In this document: in pieces, positions 35,948 through 44,923 of the stretch
How the letters are laid out: the number at the start of each line of letters is the position of its first letter
How positions within the stretch are numbered: the first letter of the stretch is position 1
Assembly (NCBI GenBank): GCA_037445555.1
Contig: JBBIKG010000011.1
Coordinates: 21,240-85,239 of the forward strand
DNA length: 64,000 nt
From: JAAYJT01 sp037445555
Lineage (GTDB): Bacteria; Bacteroidota; Bacteroidia; Bacteroidales; JAAYJT01
Reading direction: 5' to 3'
The notes under the pieces: generated by a model
Told to the model about the DNA's origin: nothing
Database searches by the model: none
What the model saw: the letters and a program-made list of their open reading frames with translations, nothing else
Position numbers and translations under genes: made by a program

Positions 35948-38002
35948 ATGAAAATGCTGATTGCATCGCTACGCAGGCATTCGCTGCTTTTCTATCGTAT
36001 CGGGCTGTTTCTCGCTGCGATTGTTCTGGTGGTACTCATTTTTCCAAGAGGAGGCAAATTCAAATATGAGTATCAGAAAGGAAAGCCTTGGATGCACGAT
36101 GATTTAATTGCTCCCTTTGATTTTGCCGTGTACAAACCTGTAAGCGAGCTGAATGCGGAAAGGGAAACTGTCATTCATCTTCTCAAACCGTATTTTGTTA
36201 AAAACAACCAGCCATTGGAACGGAACCGGGCGGAGCTGATCAAGGCCCTTCGCCAGCGGTTTGAGTCATCTACCCCGGGTGAGTTCGACAACATCAAACT
36301 GTTGGCTCTCAGAGCGTATGACAAGGTTCTCGAAACTGGTATCATTGAACTCAGCCCAGTACTGGAAGGGAAGCCTCCTGATTACCCGGTGATGGTGCTC
36401 AATGGCAATGTGGGGATGGAAGTCGACCTGAATGAGCTTTTAACGATCCAAACCGCTGACTTATTCATCAAAAGTCAGTTGTTAAAGTATTTCGGGCAGG
36501 TCAAAACAGAAATGATATCCGGCGTCATCTCCTCCTTTCTTTTCCAGAATCTCCTCTTCGATAGTGATGCAACCGAACGCGAAAAGCAACAGGCCTTATC
36601 ACGCATTTCGCCTACCCGGGGCATGATTCAGCGAGGTGAGCGCATCATATCCAAAGGCGAGCTTGTCAATTCCGAATTGCTCCTGGTGCTCGATTCATTC
36701 CGAAAAGAGTACCAGCTGCAACTGGGTACTATGTTTAACCGACTGGGGGTGTTGGCCGGCACAACCATCCTTGTAACTCTATCACTAACCGTGCTTTTTC
36801 TGTTTCTGCTTTCGTTCAGACCGGTAATTTTCTGGCAAAACAAATCGGTAATTTTTATCCTGCTTGTGGTGTTGCTCATGATTTTTACAATCAGCTACGT
36901 GATACGCAATCAGGTAAACTACCTTTATCTTTTGCCGGTATGCCTGGTGCCTATTCTCATAAGGGTATTTTTCGACACCCGGGTGGCGCTTTTTGTTCAT
37001 CTGGTGGTTATCATCATCACCGGGTTTCTTGTGCCAAACGGGTTTGAGTTCGTCTTTCTGCAGCTAATAGCCGGTATCATTGCTATCGTAAGTGTGGTGC
37101 AGGTGAATAAACGTGGTCAATTCATAGTTAGCGCCTTATACATTTTCATCACCTATTCGGCCATCTATTCCGGATTGAACCTCATGCAGCAGGGCGATCT
37201 CTCGACTGCCGACATCCAGGCCTATGTCATGTTTGGTGGCAGCGCACTGCTTACACTATTGGCTTACCCGTTAATCTTTATTTTTGAGAAAGCATTCGGA
37301 CTGTTGACAGATATCACCCTGCTTGAACTTTCGGATACAAACACTGCACTGCTTCGGATGCTTTCCGAAAAGGCACCGGGAACCTTTCAGCATTCAATAC
37401 AGGTAGCCAACATCGCCGAAGAAGTTTGCAGACAAATTGGCGGGAACGGTTTATTGGCGCGCGTTGGCGCATTGTACCATGACATTGGCAAGATCGATGC
37501 CCCTATGTATTTTGTTGAGAACCAGCTAACAGGTATTAATCCTCACGATGAACTGCCCTATACGGAGAGCTCTCGGATTATCATCAGGCATGTATCCCGC
37601 GGAATTGAAATTGCTCAAAAACATAAGCTGCCCGAGGCAGTAATCGATTTCATCCGCACACATCATGGTACCAAAAGAACGGAATATTTTTTTTCCAGGC
37701 AGGTTCTTGAAAATCCGGAAGGTGAAGTTGAGTCGCATCCGTTTGAATACCGTGGCCCGATTCCGTACTCGAAAGAAACGGCCATTGTGATGATGGCTGA
37801 TTCTGTGGAAGCTGCATCACGAAGCTTGCAACGCCCCGATGTGGAGAAGCTCAGCGGGCTCGTTGAGCAGATTATCAATAAACAATTGTCTGAAAACCAG
37901 TTTGACAATGCTGAAATCACAATGCGAGACATCCATGTCATCAAGAAGATTCTGAAAAACAAGCTCATCAATGTGTATCATGCCCGCATCAGCTACGAGT
38001 AA
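35948..38002 (+). CDS. pgpH: Cyclic-di-AMP phosphodiesterase, 7TM-HD type
   Basis: A 684-aa membrane protein matching the PgpH layout. There is an N-terminal helix (about 15-32), an extracytoplasmic domain (about 40-265), seven membrane helices (about 275-475), and a cytoplasmic HD domain (about 480-684). The HD motif is ALYHDIGKID with H511 and D512, preceded by the conserved APGTFQHSIQVANIAE and followed by RTHHGTKRTEYFF and MMADSVEAASRSL. It hydrolyses c-di-AMP to pApA, controlling osmotic and cell-wall homeostasis. The ATG at 35948 is the natural start. It is divergent from a CPA2 antiporter and an NlpC/P60 hydrolase, a neighbourhood that fits the known link between c-di-AMP, potassium transport and wall stress. 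Confidence 0.95.
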   Translation: MKMLIASLRRHSLLFYRIGLFLAAIVLVVLIFPRGGKFKYEYQKGKPWMHDDLIAPFDFAVYKPVSELNAERETVIHLLKPYFVKNNQPLERNRAELIKALRQRFESSTPGEFDNIKLLALRAYDKVLETGIIELSPVLEGKPPDYPVMVLNGNVGMEVDLNELLTIQTADLFIKSQLLKYFGQVKTEMISGVISSFLFQNLLFDSDATEREKQQALSRISPTRGMIQRGERIISKGELVNSELLLVLDSFRKEYQLQLGTMFNRLGVLAGTTILVTLSLTVLFLFLLSFRPVIFWQNKSVIFILLVVLLMIFTISYVIRNQVNYLYLLPVCLVPILIRVFFDTRVALFVHLVVIIITGFLVPNGFEFVFLQLIAGIIAIVSVVQVNKRGQFIVSALYIFITYSAIYSGLNLMQQGDLSTADIQAYVMFGGSALLTLLAYPLIFIFEKAFGLLTDITLLELSDTNTALLRMLSEKAPGTFQHSIQVANIAEEVCRQIGGNGLLARVGALYHDIGKIDAPMYFVENQLTGINPHDELPYTESSRIIIRHVSRGIEIAQKHKLPEAVIDFIRTHHGTKRTEYFFSRQVLENPEGEVESHPFEYRGPIPYSKETAIVMMADSVEAASRSLQRPDVEKLSGLVEQIINKQLSENQFDNAEITMRDIHVIKKILKNKLINVYHARISYE

Positions 38003-38052
38003 TCTAGTGATTACGTGTAATACCTATGACCAATTTGCGTGAGGTTATCTGA

Positions 38053-38083
38053 TTTGCCCGCGTAGGAAAAAAGCGTACTTTTG
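38053..38083 (+). promoter_or_regulatory. Promoter of the efp-lpxD operon
   Basis: TTTG (38053-38056), a 19-bp spacer and TACTTTTG (38076-38083) match the Bacteroidota consensus in both elements with canonical spacing. The efp ATG at 38108 is 25 bp beyond the -7 box. Confidence 0.8.
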
Positions 38084-38107
38084 CAAAAAAATTAAAAGTA
38101 CTATCCG

Positions 38108-38674
38108 ATGGCAACAACGGCAGATTTCAGAAACGGGCTTTGTATTGAGTTTAACAATGAATTATTCATGATTGTGGAGTTTCAGCATGTGAAACCTGGC
38201 AAAGGCGGCGCCTTTGTCCGTACCAAACTCCGCAACCTCAAGACCGGTAGGGTGATCCCGAACACTTTTAGTGCAGGGGTAAAGATTGATGTCGCCAGAG
38301 TCGAACGCCGTCAATATCAGTACCTTTACAACGACGATAGCGGCTATCATTTTATGAATAATGAAACGTTTGATCAGATTTTTATTTCTGAGGAAATGAT
38401 CAGTGCTCCCAAGCTTCTAAAAGAGGGCCAGGCAGTGGATATCACGTTTCATGCCGATACAGAGACACCGCTCATGTGTGAGTTGCCACCCTTTGTCGAA
38501 CTCAGCGTAGTTTATGCCGAGCCTGGCGTGAGAGGCGATACAGCCACTAACACCCTGAAACCCGCCACGGTAGAAACGGGTGCCATTGTGAACGTGCCAT
38601 TGTTCATCAACGAGGGCGAACTTATCAGGGTTGATACCCGGACTGGCGACTATTCAGAACGAGTTAAAGGCTAA
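38108..38674 (+). CDS. efp: Translation elongation factor P
   Basis: A 188-aa three-domain factor that relieves ribosome stalling at polyproline stretches. The N-terminal KOW-like domain shows HVKPGKGGAFVRTKLRNL with Lys32 at the loop tip, the position modified or functional in other bacteria. The OB domains follow, with the C-terminal signature PLFINEGELIRVDTRTGDY. Length is normal and the ATG at 38108 has a consensus promoter upstream. An lpxD-like gene begins 7 nt downstream, a pairing I recall as conserved in Bacteroidota. No lysine-modifying enzyme (EpmA-like) gene is nearby. Confidence 0.98.
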   Translation: MATTADFRNGLCIEFNNELFMIVEFQHVKPGKGGAFVRTKLRNLKTGRVIPNTFSAGVKIDVARVERRQYQYLYNDDSGYHFMNNETFDQIFISEEMISAPKLLKEGQAVDITFHADTETPLMCELPPFVELSVVYAEPGVRGDTATNTLKPATVETGAIVNVPLFINEGELIRVDTRTGDYSERVKG

Positions 38675-38681
38675 CCCTGCT

Positions 38682-39629
38682 ATGTTCCTGAACCCTTCAA
38701 AAACCGTCAGCGAAATAGCCGGTTTCCTGAACACGTCGTTTGAGGGCAATCCGGACCTGGAGGTTCTCGGGATAAATGAAATTCACCAGGTCACCCGGGG
38801 CGATCTAACCTTTGTCGACCATTCCAAGTACTACGCCAGAGCTCTGAATTCGGCAGCAACGGTTATACTCATAAATAAACGCATCGAAGTTCCCGCTGGG
38901 AAGGCATTGATTTTTTCTGATGATCCTTTTTCCGACTATGTGCGACTTGTGAACCGTTTCAGGGTGTTCAGGCCATCGGACAGGCCAATCAGCGATACCG
39001 CTGAAATAGGGCAGGGGACCATTCTGCAGCCAGGAGTTTTCGTTGGCCATGGGGTGCGAATTGGCAAAAACTGCCTGATCCACGCCAATGTGAGCATTTA
39101 TGACAACGTGGAGATAGGAGATAACGTCGTTATCCACTCGGGATGTGTGATCGGTGCGGATGCATTCTATTTTCAGAAAAAAAACGAAGTATTGCGGAAA
39201 CTGGAATCATGCGGTAATGTGGTGATCGAAGACAACGTTGAGCTGGGAGCCTGCTGTACTGTTGACAGGGGTGTTTCGGGCACTACCCGGATTGGATCCG
39301 GAACCAAGTTCGATAACCATGTGCATGTTGGACACGACACTGTAGTTGGCCGAAACTGCATCTTTGCGGCAGCCGTGCTACTGGCCGGATGTGTCACCAT
39401 CGAGGATGAAGTTACGTTGTGGGGTCAGGTAGTTGTGAACAAGGAAGTGGTGATAGGCAAGGGAGCTGTTCTGCTGGCAACTTCTGGTACTGAAAAATCA
39501 CTTCCGGGCGGCAGGATATATTTTGGCATTCCTGCCATTGATGCCCGCAAAAAGTGGCGTGAGATAGCAGCCCTGAGGCAGCTGCCGGATATGATAGCCC
39601 CCGGTAAAAACCAGGCGAAAACTGAGTGA
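38682..39629 (+). CDS. lpxD: LpxD-type UDP-3-O-(3-hydroxyacyl)glucosamine N-acyltransferase
   Basis: A 315-aa left-handed beta-helix acyltransferase of lipid A synthesis, adding a 3-hydroxyacyl chain from ACP to the 2-amino group. The N-terminal uridine-binding domain (DLTFVDHSKYYARAL) precedes hexapeptide repeats (AEIGQGTILQPGVFVGHGVR onward). The catalytic His is H218 in HVHVGHDTVVGRN. The ATG at 38682 lies 7 nt after efp; a longer frame from 38631 overlaps efp and adds nothing conserved. In Bacteroidota the efp-linked copy is often a second lpxD-like gene besides the main one in the lpxD-lpxC/fabZ-lpxA cluster, so the exact acyl substrate here is open. The stop codon sits in the loop of a terminator. 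Confidence 0.9.
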   Translation: MFLNPSKTVSEIAGFLNTSFEGNPDLEVLGINEIHQVTRGDLTFVDHSKYYARALNSAATVILINKRIEVPAGKALIFSDDPFSDYVRLVNRFRVFRPSDRPISDTAEIGQGTILQPGVFVGHGVRIGKNCLIHANVSIYDNVEIGDNVVIHSGCVIGADAFYFQKKNEVLRKLESCGNVVIEDNVELGACCTVDRGVSGTTRIGSGTKFDNHVHVGHDTVVGRNCIFAAAVLLAGCVTIEDEVTLWGQVVVNKEVVIGKGAVLLATSGTEKSLPGGRIYFGIPAIDARKKWREIAALRQLPDMIAPGKNQAKTE

Positions 39630-39644
39630 ATCAGTTTTTTATCT
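39618..39644 (+). terminator. Terminator of the efp-lpxD operon, overlapping the lpxD stop codon
   Basis: AAAACTGA (39618-39625) and TCAGTTTT (39631-39638) form a perfect 8-bp stem around a 5-nt loop. Six Ts (39635-39640) follow. The lpxD TGA occupies 39627-39629, inside the loop. Confidence 0.75.
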
Positions 39645-39666
39645 TAATTTTTTAAGCTTGAAGCAG

Positions 39667-39687
39667 GTTCATTTTACAAAAATGAAC
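39667..39687. repeat. Perfect 9-bp inverted repeat without T-run
   Basis: GTTCATTTT and AAAATGAAC flank a 3-nt loop. It lies 29 bp after the lpxD terminator and 60 bp before the next promoter. With no T tract on either side it may be a transcript-stabilising hairpin or a protein site; function unknown. Confidence 0.4.
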
Positions 39688-39746
39688 ATTCCATCACATA
39701 ATCCTTAGCTTCAGAGGACGAAAATATACAAAATAATTGATAAATG

Positions 39747-39778
39747 TTTGCAATTATAGCATATAATACCTATATTTG
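39747..39778 (+). promoter_or_regulatory. Promoter of the envelope-protein gene at 39820
   Basis: TTTG (39747-39750), 20-bp spacer, TATATTTG (39771-39778): both elements match the Bacteroidota consensus. The predicted transcript start near 39785 leaves a 35-nt leader to ATG 39820. Confidence 0.75.
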
Positions 39779-39819
39779 TAAACGAAATAATCAGAACCCA
39801 CTGCCGTGAAGTGATTGAG

Positions 39820-40536
39820 ATGAAAATTTTTATTGCTTTTTGCCTGACAGTTTTGCTCCTTACTTTATCCGGATGCAGTGCAAGCCTTATCTACAGCACA
39901 TCGGCCTGTTTGCCAGCCCACAGGTTTGAAAAATCAGAGGTTGATATCCAGGGTGGCTTGGAGTGGATGCCAGAAGCCAGGCCGGATGCGATAGGTGGAA
40001 GCCCGTTGACTTCCGCGATTACAGGCCGGATTGGGTATGGAGTGAGTAAGACCTTCAGCCTGTTTGCTAAATACTGGGTTGAGGTCCAACACCGTGCCAC
40101 CAGCCCCAGGGTTGGTTTTCTGGCAGGAAGTCAATTTCTGAAATCTTTTTTAGACAGGGGCAGATTGATAGTCATGCCACAATTTGGTTTAGCTTCTCAG
40201 GATCTATGGACATCAGGGGTTGGCGGTGGCGTTTCGCTGCTTTATCAGTATGACTTTGCACCAAGCAGCGGTTGCTACCTGGGCACAGGCTTTTATCTTG
40301 GCTTTCAAGATTTCACAAGGACAACCAACCCGGCAGGACGGTTGAAGATGCCCATGGGTTGGGCTATGATTAATCATTTTGGTGTTGCTTTGGAGTTTAT
40401 AAAAAACACAAGGATTAATGTTGAACTGTGCCCGATTTTTCAGTTCAATACTTTCGAGGAAAAGTCGCATTTTATACTTTCCCCTCATTTTGGTGTGGGG
40501 TACACTTTCAGGACGAAATCCCAGCCATCGGATTGA
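39820..40536 (+). CDS. Predicted outer-membrane lipoprotein/beta-barrel, function unknown
   Basis: A 238-aa protein starting at ATG 39820; a GTG three codons earlier adds MIE only. The signal peptide ends in the lipobox LSGC (Cys about residue 19). The mature part alternates glycine-rich and aromatic strands (GVGGGVSLLYQYDFAP; CYLGTGFYLGFQDF) and ends HFGVGYTFRTK, the pattern of a small outer-membrane barrel. A lipidated N-terminus on a barrel-like protein is not unusual in Bacteroidota. I do not recognise a named family. It has a consensus promoter of its own and no operon partner. Confidence 0.7.
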   Translation: MKIFIAFCLTVLLLTLSGCSASLIYSTSACLPAHRFEKSEVDIQGGLEWMPEARPDAIGGSPLTSAITGRIGYGVSKTFSLFAKYWVEVQHRATSPRVGFLAGSQFLKSFLDRGRLIVMPQFGLASQDLWTSGVGGGVSLLYQYDFAPSSGCYLGTGFYLGFQDFTRTTNPAGRLKMPMGWAMINHFGVALEFIKNTRINVELCPIFQFNTFEEKSHFILSPHFGVGYTFRTKSQPSD

Positions 40537-40608
40537 ATAGTGCAGTTAGTATGACAAGGCTGCTTAAGCGAAGCCACAACGCATATCAAATGAGTTGATT
40601 GGCTGGCA

Positions 40609-42105
40609 TCATTGAGTCCGATAAGCCGGATCCGATTCGTCATTGCCACTTTCTTGTTTTTGTAAACCTCTGTCCATAGCAACGAGTATGGCTAAAAATG
40701 CCCAGAAAGTAACTGAAAGTTTATCAGTGTCAAGAAAATTATTTAGGGTGCCGTGTATAAAATAGGTCATCAAACCCAGCGTAATACCCAATGCCAGCAA
40801 TCGCACCTCTGAAGTTGAAGCTTTCCGGTAGATTCTAAAACCTGTCGACAAGGAAGTCAGTAATACGGCAAAAAACGTGAGCATACCGAAAACTCCCGAT
40901 TCGGCTAGAGGCCCGATATATTCGCTATGCGCATTGCCCACATCACCAAAATTGGTGCTGATTACGGTTTTATCCTGCGATCGCTGAAAAGGTGCATACT
41001 GAAACTGGTATGTACCCGGACCCCATCCCCAAAATGGCCTTTCGCCAAACATGCGTAGCGCTGATTGCCATCGATTAATGCGCTCCAGGTTACTGGCATC
41101 CGATGAAATGTTACTGATCGACTGCACGTGTTCAACGAAATTGGCCGAACTGTCCTGCTTGTTTTTCGAGAGCACGTCTACAATTTCGTACCTGAATGTA
41201 TAAAATATCATCACTGCCATAACCATAGACAGGACCACCCAACGGAATTTTATCTTAAGTAGGATAAAAGGCAATGCTGCCATGGCAATCACCATGCTGG
41301 TCCATGCAGCCCTGCTGAATGACAATGCGAGCGCACCCATGAATATTATGGCAGCCCCAAAACATGCAATCCGCATAAGAGGCGAAAAACGCCTGATAAA
41401 AGACATCGTAATAAAAACGGGGATGAGCAAGGCCATGATCGATCCATAAGCAGTGTGATCATTATAGAACGGCTTCATCACCCATGTGCCTGTTTTTTCG
41501 GCAAATCCATTGAGGTAATGGCGATATGTGGTATACACGATTACGATTAGCAAAGCCAGCGCATAACACCAAAGAAACCGTTTAATATTGCGAAGCTTTC
41601 CGAAAAAGGTAATACCCATAAAAAACATGGGCAGCACGAACCAAAGCCTTGAAAGGTAAGCCTTAGCCGAAATCAGAGGCAGGGTGCTTGTGAGCACTGT
41701 AACAAACATCCAGGACAGGTTTAGCAGGATCGCAATCGTAACGGGATGATAAAGCTGCCGCTTTTCCGGCTGGATTCCCATTAATAAACCAAAAATGAAT
41801 ATCAACGTCATGGCCACAAGCAACGGCTCGGAGGGGATGGAGATACCTGCATTCAATTCAGTGTCGAGCAGGTTGACAGAAAGAGGGGTAAGAAATGCAA
41901 TTATCAGGAAGAAATACTCTGCAGAGGTTATCAGCACAAACACGATTAAAAGCGAAACAGGCAATGCGACCGACCAAAGACAACCCCTATGGATAAGGTA
42001 TCCATTCAGCGCAATAAATGCAGCGGATACTATGTAAATGATCAACCTCTTTGCAGGCTCAGAGAGGGCAGTGATATGATCCTGGTATGCGCCTTGCTTT
42101 TGCAA
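40609..42105 (-). CDS. O-antigen ligase/polymerase family protein (Wzy_C-like)
   Basis: A 498-aa inner-membrane protein with about 12 helices. The conserved periplasmic loop of the Wzy_C/O-antigen ligase family is present near residues 345-420: RINRWQSALRMFGERPFWGW, then GPGTYQFQYAP and NAHSEYIGPLAESGVFGM. Such proteins polymerise O-units or ligate them to lipid A core, or act similarly on exopolysaccharide. No ATG lies near the N-terminus; TTG at 42105 is the best visible start. It lies 25 bp after the Wzz-like gene and is probably cotranscribed with it, which favours a polymerase role with chain-length control. Confidence 0.87.
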   Translation of the reverse strand: MQKQGAYQDHITALSEPAKRLIIYIVSAAFIALNGYLIHRGCLWSVALPVSLLIVFVLITSAEYFFLIIAFLTPLSVNLLDTELNAGISIPSEPLLVAMTLIFIFGLLMGIQPEKRQLYHPVTIAILLNLSWMFVTVLTSTLPLISAKAYLSRLWFVLPMFFMGITFFGKLRNIKRFLWCYALALLIVIVYTTYRHYLNGFAEKTGTWVMKPFYNDHTAYGSIMALLIPVFITMSFIRRFSPLMRIACFGAAIIFMGALALSFSRAAWTSMVIAMAALPFILLKIKFRWVVLSMVMAVMIFYTFRYEIVDVLSKNKQDSSANFVEHVQSISNISSDASNLERINRWQSALRMFGERPFWGWGPGTYQFQYAPFQRSQDKTVISTNFGDVGNAHSEYIGPLAESGVFGMLTFFAVLLTSLSTGFRIYRKASTSEVRLLALGITLGLMTYFIHGTLNNFLDTDKLSVTFWAFLAILVAMDRGLQKQESGNDESDPAYRTQ

Positions 42106-42130
42106 AACCGGTGAGATTTGAAGAGGCTTC

Positions 42131-43123
42131 TCAGGAATTATTTCGCAAACCGCTCACTTTGGCAACCCATGCGGGGTAATTTTCGATAAAAACAATTACC
42201 AGCAGCAGTATGAGTGTTGTTGCTATAAGAGTTACCGCCAACATCAGCCACCTGATGGGATAGACTTTTTTATCAGGCACAATGGGTTTACTAACCACAT
42301 TTGTGTAGCTCAGATCCTGATACATGCGTAGCCGGGCAACTTCGTAGTCCTCTGCAATTTTATTCATTTGGTTCAGGATGTTAAAAACCTGTGCATGGTA
42401 GTACAGGAATTCACCTCCTTTCTCCTCAAAACTAGCCTTGAGTTTTTCCACTTCGCGCTTGTTGATGAGCTGGGCATTGCTGCCGTCCACCGTACCCATT
42501 TCGCCGCGGGCAATTTCGCGAGTCTGATTCGTATATTCCAAAATGCCGTATTTGGTGCGAAGAAGCTGATGATTTTTAAGCACAGTATCCAGTTCTGCCT
42601 GTTTTACCTGCAGAAGGGCCTGGTAACTCCTTACCTCTTCCTCTGCATTTTCGCGGAGCGATAGTTTAATTTTCTGATTGGCCAGTTCTATGAGGGCGTT
42701 TACCATTTCACAGGCCTGCACAGGGTCAGTGTCTGTTACCTCGATACTCACCGACTCGAGGTTGGTTTTATTGATTCGGACATTTTTCTTGAACAGGTAT
42801 TCCATCAAATTGTGATACTGCTTATAGTTCTTCGACACATTGTAGTGCGTGTCCAAATTGAAACGAACAATCATGGAATCCATGATATCCCGTGACTGCA
42901 TCCATTGCAGCAACTGCTCTGTTTCGCTTTCTTCACTGAAAGGCAGAATATTCACAGGGTAGACTGTGGCAGTGGAGCGATATTTGGGTTTTATCACCCA
43001 GGGGCTGCTGATGACAACTGCACTCAACGCTGCAACCGACAGTATGATAAAAAAATGCCATTTCCACTTTATTACCAGACGAATAATCGATGAGAGAATA
43101 GAATTTTCATTTTCCATTGACAT
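42131..43123 (-). CDS. Wzz-type polysaccharide chain-length determinant / co-polymerase
   Basis: A 330-aa protein with two membrane helices bracketing a periplasmic domain: helix 1 at about 22-43 (WHFFIILSVAALSAVVISS) and helix 2 at about 292-315 (WLMLAVTLIATTLILLLVIV). The RSTATVYPVN text after helix 1 and the PDKKVYPIRW text just before helix 2 are typical Wzz features, and the middle (about 170-270) is coiled-coil. It would set the chain length of the polymer made by the neighbouring Wzy-like protein. No tyrosine kinase domain is attached. The ATG at 43123 is used; another ATG lies two codons later. Confidence 0.88.
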   Translation of the reverse strand: MSMENENSILSSIIRLVIKWKWHFFIILSVAALSAVVISSPWVIKPKYRSTATVYPVNILPFSEESETEQLLQWMQSRDIMDSMIVRFNLDTHYNVSKNYKQYHNLMEYLFKKNVRINKTNLESVSIEVTDTDPVQACEMVNALIELANQKIKLSLRENAEEEVRSYQALLQVKQAELDTVLKNHQLLRTKYGILEYTNQTREIARGEMGTVDGSNAQLINKREVEKLKASFEEKGGEFLYYHAQVFNILNQMNKIAEDYEVARLRMYQDLSYTNVVSKPIVPDKKVYPIRWLMLAVTLIATTLILLLVIVFIENYPAWVAKVSGLRNNS

Positions 43124-43318
43124 GTGAACTTAAATATGAAAACTTATTAACAGATTATGATTTAATAACCGATACTTCTTTAGACTTTAATACCATAGAA
43201 CTGACCATACGGTTTGTTGCGCATTGCGTCTGGAATTATCTGGATAAAGATACATATTTCATTAATGCTTTCATTACCATGCTGTACTTGTTGTGGTTTC
43301 ATCGTTTGTTGGGGAAAA

Positions 43319-44800
43319 TCACTCGTAACCTCGCAACACCTGAACCAGTGACCTGATGTTGAAAAGCCTCAGGATGACAGCGGATAATAGAGAGAAAATG
43401 GAGATGATTACGATTTTAATAATCCATGCGGCATCTATTCTGGATGAGATGAACCCCAGTGCAATGACAAGGCAGGCGTATCCGGCCAGCCTCAGCAGGT
43501 AGGCGTAGTTAATTCTGAATTTAAATAACGACTGAACCAAGGCTACCTGCACCATGGCAGTAAAAAGTTGAGTGATTAGGCTGGTGATGGCCGCTCCATT
43601 GGCATACATGCTCGGAATAAGAATAAAATTAAGCAAAATGTTTAAGGCCATTCCACTGGCTGCCAGGATATTCAACTGTGTAATTTTACCTCCGGCAGTA
43701 AGCAGACTCCCAAACACGTAGGTGGTGGATATGCCAATGAATCCAGTCATCAGGTAACGGAAAATTTCAGCCGATTGGTTGATTCGCGCCTGGAACATGG
43801 CATTGCTTTCATCAGCATGAATCGGATATAACAAACCCATTATTTCAAAGCTGTAAAAGGCGGCAATCACAGCTACAAGAACTGCCATCACCATTAACAT
43901 TGTAAAAGCAGTTTTTACCAGCCGGTCGACAGGCTGTTTGAGCTTGATCATACGCGCAAAGAGCGGAATCAGGATTACTGAAAACAGGTATGCGATCATA
44001 TTGGAGGCATCGAGCAGGCGAAACGCTGAAGCATAGATACCGGCCTGCTCATACCCAACACGTCCGTCGAGCAACCGTTCGATCATTACGGTGTCGATGC
44101 GGTTGTAGAATGTCATCAACAGAACCAGAACTGCAAAGGGGAAGCTTTTCTTGATGATCATAAGGAAAAATGCCTTGTTCCAATGCAGTTTTTTAAAGCT
44201 GGCCCTGGTGCCAACAATAAGTGCTGCAACAAGCAGGGTGATGAGGTAAGCGGCAGTTTGCGAGAACACAAACCACTCAATCCTAAATGGGGTTTTGGTA
44301 ATATTGCCCCACAGCAACACACCGCAGAAGAGTATCATCAACAGGCGGTCGAGCACCGAAAGAATACTGTCGGTTTTAAACATCAGCATTCCGGATATGT
44401 TCGACCTCAGATAGAGAATAAAGGAAAGCAGGAACTGATTGAATCCAAGAATACCCACCATAAGGAGCTGCTGCCTATTGTAGTGAAGTGAAATGGCAAC
44501 ACCCATAGTGACGATAAAATAAACCAAAGCCAGCAAGAGCTTAAGAATTACTATGCTGGAAAAGTGCTTGTTGAGTAAATGCTGATTTTGCGCAATATTC
44601 CGGTTGTTGAAATTGGTGATTCCAAAGTCAAGCAAAATATTGAAGAGGAAAGAGAAGTTGAGCAGCGCAAAATAATATCCGTAGGCTTCGGCTCCTACGA
44701 TGTTTTGCACTCCACGGTCGATGCCCAGCAACCATATGGGCTTGATCAGCAGATTAAGTAGGAGTAAAAGAAGAAGATTTGTAATGAATTTTTTCTGCAT
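43319..44800 (-). CDS. Polysaccharide flippase (Wzx/MOP superfamily)
   Basis: A 493-aa inner-membrane protein with about 14 helices. It starts with FITNLLLLLLLNLLIKPIWL and includes an EAYGYYFALLNFSFLFNILL stretch of the MATE-like oligosaccharidyl-lipid flippase type. It would move lipid-linked repeat units across the inner membrane for the Wzy/Wzz pair encoded 195 bp downstream on the same strand. The ATG at 44800 is preferred over a GTG two codons upstream. No sugar-nucleotide synthesis genes are adjacent, so this is only part of a surface-polysaccharide locus or the genes are dispersed. Confidence 0.88.
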   Translation of the reverse strand: MQKKFITNLLLLLLLNLLIKPIWLLGIDRGVQNIVGAEAYGYYFALLNFSFLFNILLDFGITNFNNRNIAQNQHLLNKHFSSIVILKLLLALVYFIVTMGVAISLHYNRQQLLMVGILGFNQFLLSFILYLRSNISGMLMFKTDSILSVLDRLLMILFCGVLLWGNITKTPFRIEWFVFSQTAAYLITLLVAALIVGTRASFKKLHWNKAFFLMIIKKSFPFAVLVLLMTFYNRIDTVMIERLLDGRVGYEQAGIYASAFRLLDASNMIAYLFSVILIPLFARMIKLKQPVDRLVKTAFTMLMVMAVLVAVIAAFYSFEIMGLLYPIHADESNAMFQARINQSAEIFRYLMTGFIGISTTYVFGSLLTAGGKITQLNILAASGMALNILLNFILIPSMYANGAAITSLITQLFTAMVQVALVQSLFKFRINYAYLLRLAGYACLVIALGFISSRIDAAWIIKIVIISIFSLLSAVILRLFNIRSLVQVLRGYE

Positions 44801-44862
44801 AGGCACCAGATAAGCAGAAAGAAGTAATACCCAGCAAAGCTATAACGAGAGTGCCAATATAT

Positions 44863-44870
44863 TATTTTTG
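44863..44870 (+). promoter_or_regulatory. Putative -7 element for the glycosyltransferase at 44924
   Basis: TATTTTTG matches TAnnTTTG. A transcript starting near 44877 would exclude the in-frame ATG at 44873 and supports 44924 as the real start. No good -33 box is seen. Confidence 0.45.
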
Positions 44871-44923
44871 CAATGCCTGATAATTTATTTGCATGTTTTA
44901 ACACTGCCATTCCTGGTGAGTAT

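Noticed and set aside
43117..43356. 79-codon plus-strand ORF between wzz and wzx
   Set aside because: It overlaps both the wzz start and the 3' end of wzx, has no motif and no promoter or ribosome site. Read as intergenic.
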